Source of the DNA: CAVQRC01 sp963715045
GTDB taxonomy: Bacteria > Planctomycetota > Planctomycetia > Pirellulales > Lacipirellulaceae
Assembly (NCBI GenBank): GCA_963715045.1
Contig: CAVQRC010000003.1
Span: 423,847-487,846 of the forward strand
DNA: 64,000 bases
Reading direction: 5' to 3'
The notes under the pieces were generated by a model, which ran no database searches, was not told where the DNA came from, and was given only the letters and a program-made list of their open reading frames with translations. A program made the translations under genes and the position numbers. Of this stretch, positions 1 to 8,794 are shown one piece after another. Position 1 is the stretch's first letter. Every line of letters starts with the position of its first letter.

Positions 1-378
1 GCTCGTCACAGTGAGCATCTGCATCATCTCGAAATCGACGCCGCGCGACACGAGGCTTTCCGACCGCTCAGCCATGCCGTGTTGGAACTCGCGGCCGCCG
101 TTCGCGGTGACACGGCCGCGAGACCCTTTCAGCACATGTTCTGCCCGATGGTCAAGGGGGGCGAAGGCGATTGGCTGCAAGACGGCGAAGAACTCCGCAA
201 TCCGTACTGGGGCAGCCAGATGCTCACCTGCGGAGAGGTCGTCCGTGAGCTCCCACTGCCTGCCGACGCACGAACCGAACCATTGCCCGACGATCCTGAC
301 AGTCCCTCACCGCCGACTCCTGACGAAGTACCCCCGTCACCGCCTGAGCGTGGTCCAACTTCGGGAGCGTCGCGGTGA
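1..378 (+). CDS. CusB-like efflux adaptor, C-terminal part (5' truncated)
   Basis: The gene runs in from before the window; only about 125 C-terminal residues are visible. They include FCPMVKGG, DWLQ, NPYWGSQML and a final TCGEV, the pattern of the C-terminal metal-binding domain (DUF3347 type) on many HME-RND adaptors, in which Cys/Met residues are thought to bind Cu(I)/Ag(I). The last 30 residues are Pro/Asp/Glu rich and probably disordered. The TGA stop overlaps the GTG start of the pump gene by 4 bases, so the two are probably translationally coupled and encode the periplasmic adaptor and inner-membrane pump of one copper/silver extrusion complex. The adaptor barrel-sandwich domains lie outside the window. 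Confidence 0.7.
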   Translation, partial: ARHSEHLHHLEIDAARHEAFRPLSHAVLELAAAVRGDTAARPFQHMFCPMVKGGEGDWLQDGEELRNPYWGSQMLTCGEVVRELPLPADARTEPLPDDPDSPSPPTPDEVPPSPPERGPTSGASR

Positions 379-3300
379 TCCGATGCGTCATTGAATTCTG
401 CTCTCGTGAGCGGCTGATCGTGCTGCTCGTAACCGCCGCCGTCGTGGCCTGCGGCTGTTATGCCGCCCTGACGGTCCCGATCGACGCGATTCCCAACGTC
501 GGCGAGAACCAGGTGATCGTGCTCACCGCAGTGGCCCGGGCGATCTCCCAAGGACGTCGAAGATCAGATCACCTATCCGCTGTCGGTGGCGCTGTTGTCG
601 GTTCCCGATGCCCAGAGCGTCCGCGGCAAGAGCCTGTTCGGGTACAGCTTCGTGCAGGTCACGTTTGCCGATGATACGGATTTCTACTGGGCCCGCTCGC
701 GAGTGGCCGAACAACTCGGCACCGCCGCGTCGCTGCTGCCCGAAGGTGTCGTGCCGACGCTCGGTCCCGATGCGACAGGCCTCGGCCAGGTGCTGTACTA
801 CGTTCTCCGACCTCCGCCCGGGATGAACCTCGCCGAGCTGAGGAGCTTGCAGGACTTCGTCGTCAAGTACGAGCTGCAGTCGGTACCCGGCGTCAGCGAA
901 GTCGCCAGCGTCGGCGGCTACGTGCGGCAATACCAGATCGACGTCGATCCGGACCGCTTGCGGTTTCACGACGTCCCGCTCGACCAGCTCATTCAGGCGG
1001 TCAAGGACTCGAATATCGACGTCGGAGCGAAAACCGTCGAATCGACCGGCATGGAGTTCATCATTCGCGGCCGAGGATTCATCGGTGGCGAGCAGGGAGT
1101 CGAGCAGGCGATCACCGACATCGAAGAAACGGTCGTGATGACCCGGGAGGGCGTTCCGGTTCGGGTTCGCGATCTTGGCGTGGTGCAACTGGGTCCTGAC
1201 TTTCGCCGGGGCGCGATCGACCTCAATGGCGTCGAAGCGGTCGGCGGCGTGGTCGTCATGCGGTTCGGGGAGAATCCCCGAGCGGTGATCGAACAAGTCC
1301 GCCAGCGGATCAAGCAGCTCGAACCGAGTCTCAAAGGGGTCACGATCGAAACGATCTACGATCGCACGGGCCTGATCGATGAAACGATTGCCACGCTCAC
1401 GACGGCCCTCGCCCAGGAAGTTCTGATCACGGCGATGGTGATTCTGCTGTTTCTGCTTCACGTCCGGGCGAGCCTGGTTGTGGCCCTCACGCTGCCGATC
1501 GCCGTGTTGATGGCGTTCATCGCGATGAAGGTGTTCGGTGTGGACGCGAACATCATGTCGTTGGCCGGAATCGCGATCGCGATCGGGACGATGGTCGATA
1601 TGGGGATCATCGTTTCCGAGACGATTTACGATGCTCTCGCCGAGTGGGAGCAGGGCGGTCAGCCCGGGGGTCGCGACCAGCGGCTCCGCGTGATCAACGC
1701 CGCCGCCGCGGAGGTCGCTCCGGCCGTCGTGACCGCGGTGGCAACGACCGTCGTCAGCTTCCTGCCCGTGTTCATGCTGACGGGTCGTGATTACAAGCTG
1801 TTTGCCCCCCTGGCGTGGACGAAGACGTACTCGCTGCTCGCGGCATTGATCGTGGCGGTGACACTGGTTCCTCTTCTCAGCCGCTTGCTGCTGACTTCGA
1901 GCCGGCTGAGGGGTTCGCAGCGAGCGATCGGTACGGTCGGATTCGCGGTGCTGGTCGCGGTCACGGGCTGGTTCGTGTGGGGATCGTCGGTGGCGACGAC
2001 GCTCGCGATTGGAAAGCCGCTGCTGGTCGCCCTGGCCGGAGCCGTGGCGGCCCTGATCGGATGGTGGTTTCTCGGCGAACAGCTTCGTCCGGTAGAACGC
2101 AATCCGGTCGCCCGGATCATCCACGCGGTTTACGAGCCGACGCTGCGAATCTTCCTGCGACACAAGCTGGCGTTCTTGAGTGTCCCGGTACTGCTCGTCG
2201 CATTGGGAGTCGGAGCGTGGATCGGGCTGCCGCCCGTACTGGCTCCTGTCGAGCAACTCGCGAGCCGACTCGGGGCCGATCTCAACGAACTTCCGGGCTA
2301 CGTCACGGCCAAGCACACGTTTACGGGACTGGAGTCGGACGACTGGATCGCGCTGGACGAAGGAAGCTGGTTCTACATGCCGACGCTCTACCCGGCGGCG
2401 AGTTTCTCCCAGGCGATGCAGGTGCTGCAGACTCAGGATGCCTTGATCAAGCAGATTCCCGAAGTCGAGAACGTGCTGGGGAAGATCGGGCGGGTCGAGT
2501 CGGCACTCGATCCTGCTCCCGCGGCGATGATCGAGACCTACGTGATGCTCAAGCCGGAGAGCGAATGGAGAGCGGGTCTCTCGGCGACGGATATCTGGGA
2601 TCAGATCAACGCCGTCGCCACGCTGCCGGGCGTCACGCCGGCTTCACCGCTGCAACCGATCGAAGGGCGAGTCGTGATGTTGCAGAGCGGCATCAAAGCC
2701 TCGATGGCGATCCGCATCTACGGAGACAATCTTGCCGGACTCGCGAAAGCGGCATTGGCCGTCGCTGAAGAACTCAAACACCATCCGCTCGTCAACGGGG
2801 CGACCGTGAATCCGGACATCGTGCTCGGTAAGCCGTATGTCGAGTTCGACGTCGATCGCGAGGCGGCCGCGCGGTTCGGGATGTCGACGATGATGGTCAA
2901 CCAGGTCATCGAGACGGCGCTCGGAGGAATGAACCTGACCACGACCGTGGAGGGTCGCGAACGCTATCCGATCCGCGTGCGGTACCAGCGGAATCTTCGC
3001 GAGCGGATCGATGAGTTGTCGCGGTTGCCGGTCGTGACTCACTCAGGCGGAGTCGTGCCGCTGAAGATGCTGGCCAAGGTGTCGACGACCTGGGGGCCGG
3101 GCGTGATCAACAGCGAGGATGCCCGGCTCGTCGCCCACGTCTCGTTTTCGCCGCGAGGGGTGGTGGGGGACCTCGAGACGGCCGAGCAGGTCGAGGCCGA
3201 CCTCCACGCGGCCCAGGAGTCGGGTACACTCGATCTGCCGGCCGGATACGCACTGCAGGCGGTCGGATCGTTTCAGAATCAGATCGAGGCCAATCACCGC

Positions 3301-3847
3301 TTGATGTGGGTCGTGCCCCTGGTGATCCTCACGAATTTGTTCATCATCTATCTGCAGTTTCGCCACCTGCCGATCACGCTGGCCGTCTTCGCCGGGATTC
3401 CGGTGGCCTTCGCAGGGGGGATGATTCTCCTGGCGATCAACGGCGTCCAGATGAACACGGCCGTGTGGGTCGGTTTCATCGCCTTGTTCGGAATCGCCGT
3501 CGACGATGGCGTGGTGATGGCGACGTATCTCGATCAGGTCTTCACCCGGCGGCAGTTGCAGACCGTCGACGACATTCGCGATGCGACCGTCGACGCCGGT
3601 CTCAAACGCATCCGACCCTGCCTGATGACGACCTTCACCACACTCATCGCATTGTTGCCGGTTCTTGATGTCGACCGGTCGCGGTGCGGACGTGGCCAAA
3701 GCCATGGCCTGGCCGATCTTCGGCGGCATGACGGTCGCCTTGTTGACCCTGTTCGTAGTGCCGGTCGTGTTCTGCGGCTACAAAGAACTCAAAATGAACC
3801 TCGGTCTCTCCGACCGACACTGGGAAGGAACGCACGATGCCCATTGA
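375..3847 (+). CDS. cusA: CusA-family heavy-metal RND efflux pump (two frameshifts)
   Basis: Inner-membrane proton-driven pump for Cu(I)/Ag(I), about 1157 residues. It starts at the GTG overlapping the adaptor stop; the N-terminus has TM1 and the RND porter motif PIDAIPNVGENQV. One extra base near 529 breaks the frame just before EWPGRSPKDVEDQITYPL; one extra T near 3664 breaks it again before MSTGRGADVAKAMAWPIFGG. Both restored readings match the family. TM4 carries GTMVDMGIIVSE and TM10 GIAVDDGVVMATYL. Between the first and second transmembrane halves (about 1924-2075) there are two additional hydrophobic stretches not expected from E. coli CusA, which is about 1047 residues. The stop overlaps the downstream ATPase start, so adaptor, pump and ATPase form one operon. 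The frameshifts are most likely sequence errors. Confidence 0.88.
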
Positions 3848-6290
3848 TCCGATCTGCGGCATGGAGGTCGATGCATCCAGCCCCCACACGGCAGTTCGCG
3901 ACGGCGAGACATTCTATTTCTGCTGCCCGCACTGCCGCGACAAGTTCGTGGCCAACCAGCACGCGGCCGAACCGGCCCTCGTCACCCTCGGAGTCGAGCC
4001 AGTGGCGGCATCCTGTTGCCACGAGGCAGGCGAATCGCACGCGGCGATCACTCCCGACAGTCGAGGCAGCCTATTACTGCCCGATGTGTCCCGGCGTCGC
4101 CAGTGCGACGCCTGCCGACTGCCCCCAGTGCGGCATGGCACTGGAACGAAATCCGACCTACCGGCCAGCCGCGAGCACCATCTACACCTGCCCGATGCAT
4201 CCGGAAGTCGAGCAGGATTCGCCCGGCTCGTGCCCGATCTGTGGGATGGACCTCGAGCCGCGTTCGGTGACCGCGGCCGTCGACGACGACCCCGAGCTCA
4301 AGGCGATGACGCGGCGGTTCTGGATCGCGACCGCGTTGACGGTGCCGATTCTGATGCTGGCGATGGGCCCGATGGTCGGAGTACCGCTCGACGCGTGGCT
4401 CGGCAGGGCCACTTCACAATGGCTTCAGCTCGCGATCGCGACGCCGGTCGTGCTGTGGGCCGGATGGAGCTTCTTCGTCCGCGGCATCCGTTCCCTGCGG
4501 ACTGGCCGGCTGAACATGTTCACGCTGATCGCGATCGGAACGGGAGCCGCGTACGCATACAGCGTGGTCGCGTTGTTGCTGCCCGGCTGGATCCCGGCCT
4601 CGTTCCTGGAGCACGGCCGCGTACCGGTTTATTTCGAGGCCGCGGCCATGATCACGACGCTGGTCCTGTTGGGCCAGGTACTCGAACTTCGAGCGCGGCA
4701 TCAAACGGGTGGTGCGATCCGGGAGTTGCTGTCGCTCGTTCCAGACACGGCGCGGGTGATTCGTGACGGTGAGGAGACCGTGGTCGCCGTGGGCGAGGTT
4801 CAACTCGGCGATCGATTGCGAATTGTGCCGGGCGACAAGATCCCGGTCGACGGATCGGTGGTCCGCGGCACGAGCCGCGTCGACGAATCGATGATCACCG
4901 GGGAGCCGATGCCGGTACCGAAACAGACCGGCGATGCCGTGACGGCCGGGACCGTGAACCAGACCGGCTCGTTCGAGATCGAGGCTCGGCGGGTGGGCAG
5001 CGAGACGACGCTCGCGCGGATCGTCGACATGGTGGCCCAGGCGCAGCGGAGCCGGGCCCCGATTCAGGCCGTCGCCGACCGGGTCGCAGGCTACTTCGTG
5101 CCGGCGGTCATCTCGGTGGCGATCGTCACGTTCGTGTTGTGGGCGTGGCTCGGCCCGGCCGAATCGCGAATGGCGTATGCGTTGGTCAACGCGGTGGCCG
5201 TGTTGATCGTTGCCTGTCCGTGCGCGCTCGGACTGGCCACGCCGATGTCGATCATGGTCGGCGTCGGTCGCGGGGCCCGGGAAGGGATTCTGCTCAAGGA
5301 TGCCGAATCGCTGCAGACGCTCGAAGGCGTGACGCGATTGATCGTCGACAAGACCGGAACACTGACCGAGGGCCGGCCGAAACTCACCGAGATCGTGCCG
5401 CTGGCCGAGGTCGAAGCAGAACAACTGCTCGCGCTGGCGGCCGCTGTCGAACGACACAGCGAGCATCCGCTGGCCGCAGCAGTTGTGGCGGCCGCGGGCG
5501 AGCGAGGGATCGAGATCTGCCGACGCAGACGACTTCGACTCGACGACGGGCGGCGGCGTGCAGGGACGAGTCGCCGGGACGAGCGTACTGATCGGGAACG
5601 CGAAGTTCTTCGCTGACAACGACATTGAGGTCGACGCTCAGCGCCCTGTCCCAGGCCGACATGCTCCGCGAGCAGGGCCACACCGTGATGCTGATCGCCA
5701 TCGACGGCAAGCTGGCCGGCATGCTCGCCGTCTCCGACCCGATCAAGGAGTCGACGTCCCAGGCCGTCGCGGGGCTGCACGCAATGGGCCTCGAGATCGA
5801 GATGCTGACCGGCGACAACGCGATCACCGCCCGAGCCGTCGCCGCGACGCTTGGCATTGACCAGGTCCACGCCGGCGTCAGCCCGCAGCAGAAGCATGAT
5901 CACGTCAAGCGACTTCGCGATCAGGGGATCCGCGTGGCCATGGCCGGCGACGGCATCAACGACGCCCCGGCCCTGGCCGCGGCCGATGTGGGGATCGCGA
6001 TGGGCAGCGGGACCGACGTGGCCATCGAAAGCGCCGGCGTCACGCTGCTCAAGGGAGACTTGCGCGGGATCGAAAAGGCGATTCGCCTCAGCCGGGCGAC
6101 GATGAAGAACATCCGTCAGAACCTGTTCTTCGCGTTTGTCTACAACATGCTCGGCGTCCCGATCGCGGCCGGGGTGTTGTACCCCGCGTTCGGGATCCTG
6201 CTCAGTCCCATGATCGCCGCGGCCGCGATGAGCTTCAGTTCCGTATCGGTCGTCACCAACGCCCTGCGGCTGCGGAGGGTGGAGTTGTGA
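3837..6290 (+). CDS. copA: Copper-translocating P1B-type ATPase (about three frameshifts)
   Basis: Exports cytosolic Cu(I)/Ag(I) using ATP. The start is the ATG of MPIDPICGMEV, overlapping the pump stop by 11 bases. The N-terminus is a YHS metal-binding domain (FYFCCPHC), followed by two heavy-metal-binding modules (YYCPMCPGV...CPQCGM and YTCPMHPEV...CPICGM). The core has the ion-binding CPC in TM6 (IVACPCALG near 5206), the phosphorylation motif DKTGTLTEG (near 5347), TGEP, SEHP, and GDGINDAPAL (near 5946), ending with the Cu(I)-type YN and MSFSS motifs in TM7/TM8. The frame changes between 4020 and 4065, near 5515 and near 5630, always with homology continuing. Length is about 817 residues, normal for YHS/HMBD-bearing CopA. 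Together with the RND pump it clears copper from both cytosol and periplasm. Confidence 0.9.
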
Positions 6291-6326
6291 CGGCCGCATC
6301 GCCCTCGACTCGATCATTCACCGGCA

Positions 6327-6345
6327 CCCCCGGCTCTGCCGGCGG
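6327..6345. repeat. CCGGC-TCT-GCCGG hairpin
   Basis: A short palindrome (CCGGC, loop TCT, GCCGG, partly extended) lies 37 bases after copA. It is related to the perfect hairpin at 54381-54399 and to the two arms at 11000/11157. It could end the copper operon transcript, but no T-tract follows, so a REP-like dispersed element is as likely. The rest of 6346-6503 is gene-free; I see only the likely promoter region of the next gene. Confidence 0.45.
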
Positions 6346-6503
6346 ATGCATTGAAATCACCGATCATTGTCACGGTGCCAAAGGTCGCCGGGGACCACGA
6401 TCCGAGAACGCTGAGAGAAGTATCTTCGCGGGGGCGAATTGACGATGGAAACTAGATCATAGCACAGAGTGAAAGTTAACGTTCTGTGCAGTAGAGTCTT
6501 GGC

Positions 6504-6981
6504 ATGGCTTCAATCTACATCGAGACAACAATCGTTGGATATCTCACTGCGCGGGTCAGCGACTGATGTCATATTTCAGGCACGCCAGGAGCTCACGCGA
6601 CGTTGGTGGTACGGACGACGAAACAATTACGATCTGTTCGTCAGCCAGTTTGTTCTGGAGGAGGCTGCTGCCGGTGATCCGACAGCCGCCACGGAGCGCC
6701 TGCAGCTTCTGGATGGTCTCCAGCTTCTTGATACGGGCCATGTTGACGTCGACCGCCTTGCCAATCTGTTGATTAACCGCCAAATGTTGCCACCCAAGGC
6801 AAGGACAGATGCCGAACATGTGGCTGTGGCTACGGTCTTTGCAGTAGACTATCTGATGACTTGGAACTGCAAGCACATCGCGAATGCCGATCGCTTGCCA
6901 TTAATCTATTCGACCCTACGGGATGAGGGATTTGATCCGCCCTTGATCGTGACACCGGAGGAATTTTCGAACGATGAGTAA
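6504..6981 (+). CDS. PIN-domain ribonuclease toxin, VapC-like (one frameshift)
   Basis: About 158 residues. The N-terminus MASIYIETTIVGYLTAR is the first PIN strand of the VapC-related group that begins with a Tyr-Ile-Glu-Thr-Thr motif. An extra T near 6564 shifts the frame; afterwards the protein continues through the middle region to an acidic motif (ARTDAEHVAVATVF), then DYLMTWNCKHIANAD, the last conserved block of the family. The four acidic PIN residues appear to be present (E in IETT, E in VLEEA, D in TDAEH, D in ANAD). PIN toxins are Mg-dependent RNases. The stop codon overlaps the start of a small partner gene by 8 bases, so this is a toxin-antitoxin pair with the antitoxin second. 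The start at 6504 is chosen because it gives the conserved N-terminus. Confidence 0.78.
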
Positions 6982-7213
6982 TCCCATTTATGACGACCCG
7001 ATCGTCGCTGAAGTACACGCCATCCGCCAAGCATTGCTCGACGATTGCGGTGGTGATATGGATGAGTACCGAAGGCGGATTCAAGAACGTCAAGCAAAAT
7101 CAGGACGCCGAATCATCACGAGCCCACTGAAGAAGCGTCCGAAACAAGGCGTTCTACCCGAGACGCCGAATCTCGGTGTTCCCGATGGACAGTCGAACAC
7201 GGCGACCGGGTAA
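6974..7213 (+). CDS. Putative antitoxin partner of the PIN toxin
   Basis: A 79-residue protein beginning MSNPIYDDPIVAEVHAIR, followed by DMDEYRRRIQERQAKSGRR. This matches the small partner commonly found beside PIN proteins of this type (a DPIV-EVR segment, then a helix ending in a KSGR motif). The gene overlaps the toxin by 8 bases, which implies translational coupling. The last 30 residues are Pro/Lys rich and less typical, so the true end may differ or the tail may have been altered by a nearby indel. Its expected role is to bind and silence the PIN RNase and possibly repress the operon; this is inferred from pairing and pattern, not from a DNA-binding motif I can see. Confidence 0.65.
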   Translation: MSNPIYDDPIVAEVHAIRQALLDDCGGDMDEYRRRIQERQAKSGRRIITSPLKKRPKQGVLPETPNLGVPDGQSNTATG

Positions 7214-7257
7214 CTTGCACACATCGACTGCGTGCGCAGCAGGCCCGCGTATAGGCG

Positions 7258-8177
7258 ATGGGCCGAAACGTCCTCGGATGTAGTTATCACGCTGGAGTGC
7301 CGAAGATCGTGGCCGCACCGAAGTTGATTCGTACGTCGACGAAAGTCCATCCCGAGTTCGACCTGAACGCAGCGGGTGTGTTCTTTTGTGAGTTAGAAAG
7401 GGAATTGTCCGGCCAACTGGTGACAAGTCCATACGACTTGTATTCAGTCGAAACTCTCCGAGATCGGCATGGCCTGCGGACTGGCGAGGCGTTTCCTACT
7501 GATATTTTCGTGTTCGGTAAGGGCGAACCTGACGACCCCTCGATTACAAAGGTCGGGGGACGTCCTTGTGGCCAGTTGACCGCGAGTGGCCTGCAAATTC
7601 CGGGGGATGCCGTGTCACTTCTTGGCCCAATTCAACTTTGGTGATTCGATAGACCTGGTTGGTGATGATCTTCCCGGATCGGTACTGCTGCTACTAACAG
7701 AAACTCCCGATGATTGGATCTGGGAAGACAGTCATTTGACGTTTCATTGGTTGCCAAACTATATCACCCCTGACACAAATCTCAATGTTCCATCGACATT
7801 GGGTGGGGCGGGCCCATTTTACGGTGCCATTCATCGTTCCGTTGACTATCCCGATTCGTTCGATATCGCGTTCGACCTCCAGCTTCGGCGGCAATCCTAC
7901 AATCTGCCACTCTAATGGAACGAAGATAGGCGGCTTACCGCATTTCATCCAGGACGGCGTCGAAACCGATTCCTGCTTCCTGTGCCAGCTTGGATCGATC
8001 CAAGCGGCACCGAGAGTGCCATTCCCTTGGGTAAACCAGCATGATCCGCGCACCCTGTGCGGCATGGGCGGCGGCATCCATGATAAGTCAAACTTCGCAG
8101 TTTTTGGTGATATGGGCAGCATCTACTTATTCATCGACGATGCTGGAAACGTCTCGTGGCACTTTGAATGCTACTGA
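7258..8177 (+). CDS. DUF1963/YwqG-like protein (about three frameshifts)
   Basis: About 300 residues once frames are joined. Segments seen in order: KVGGRP (near 7550), CHFLAQFNFGDS, LPGSVLLLLTE, a Trp-rich middle with SHLTFHWLPN, then TKIGGLPHFIQDG near 7920, and FAVFGDMGSIYLFID...VSWHFECY at the end. The GG-x-P-x-x-x-Q block and the late GD.GS.Y.F motif are the hallmarks of DUF1963, cytosolic proteins of unknown function often found in polymorphic-toxin or accessory neighbourhoods. The frame changes near 7565, 7605 and 7900. The start is uncertain: 7258 is the first usable GTG/ATG-type codon in frame and gives an N-terminus without obvious homology. A short CCGAAAC/GTTTCGG hairpin follows at 8229-8245. 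Confidence 0.6.
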
Positions 8178-8342
8178 TGAATGATGCCCTCCGCGTACGA
8201 ACTGTGGATTTGATCGGCAACGGGAAATCCGAAACGACGTTTCGGGCCGTGCCGACTTGGCCACGAGCGTCCGGTTCCGGCAACCATGATTGCCCTCAAC
8301 TCACTCTGGTTGCTCGAATTCCAGTTAACAAAGGATCTTCCC

Positions 8343-8625
8343 ATGGCGAAGCTCAGAGCTGTGGCGGCTCGACCCGGATACAAGCTCTACCTCGTGTATG
8401 ACGATGGCGTCGAGGGAGAAGTAGAGCTATCGCACCTGGCTGGCAAAGGTGTCTTTGTGGCGTGGAAATCATCCCGCCGTTTTCGAAGCGGTCACCGTTG
8501 GCACACACGGTGAAATTCGATGGACGGAAGGCTTAGACGTCTGCGGCGACGCCGTGTACTTGGAAATCACCGGTAGCAGCGTGGAGGACCTGTTTCCTCG
8601 ACTGAAGATGCCCGCCGATGCCTGA
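8343..8625 (+). CDS. DUF2442 domain protein (one frameshift)
   Basis: About 93 residues. The N-terminus MAKLRAVAARPGYKLYLVY leads into DDGVEGEVELSHLAGKGVF, the DUF2442 signature, and after a frame change near 8462 continues as AVFEAVTVGTHGEIRW then GLDVCGDAVYLEI, the expected end of the domain. DUF2442 proteins are small, cytosolic and usually encoded immediately before a DUF4160 protein; the pair is thought to be a toxin-antitoxin-like or regulatory module, without settled function. Here the stop overlaps the start of the DUF4160 remnant by 8 bases. Confidence 0.7.
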
Positions 8626-8752
8626 ACTTAGTCGCTGTTACGGCATCGTGATCAAGATGTCTTGCAGTGACTCGGATGCACCTTTCTGTCGCCCCAGCCC
8701 GACCGGCCTTCCTCAGACCCTCGACGATGGATTCGCCGAGCGGTTAGGATGA
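8618..8752 (+). pseudogene. Truncated DUF4160 protein (partner of DUF2442)
   Basis: The ATG overlaps the end of the DUF2442 gene. The first 13 residues, MPELSRCYGIVIK, are the conserved DUF4160 start (usual form MPEISRFYGIVI), but the sequence then departs from the family (no HFH motif) and stops after 44 residues, against about 80-90 normally. I could not recover the missing half in another frame. It is therefore a decayed or recombined copy, and the DUF2442/DUF4160 module is probably no longer complete. Confidence 0.6.
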
Positions 8753-8794
8753 ATCGCCGACCCGACACCATCCCGTCCCCCGCTTGAGCCAGCT

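Noticed and set aside
523..2316. Long minus-strand open frame opposite cusA
   Set aside because: It is antisense to strongly conserved CusA codons, rich in Arg/His/Asp as expected for a shadow of GC-rich coding DNA, and has no family motif.
586..5616. Single 1676-residue protein joining CusA and CopA
   Set aside because: This apparent fusion arises only because frameshifts near 3664 and 4060 place both genes by chance in the same frame; the 130 residues between are out-of-frame translation of the CusA end and the YHS domain.
4414..5625. 403-codon minus-strand frame opposite copA
   Set aside because: The plus strand has all P-type ATPase motifs; the antisense product resembles nothing.
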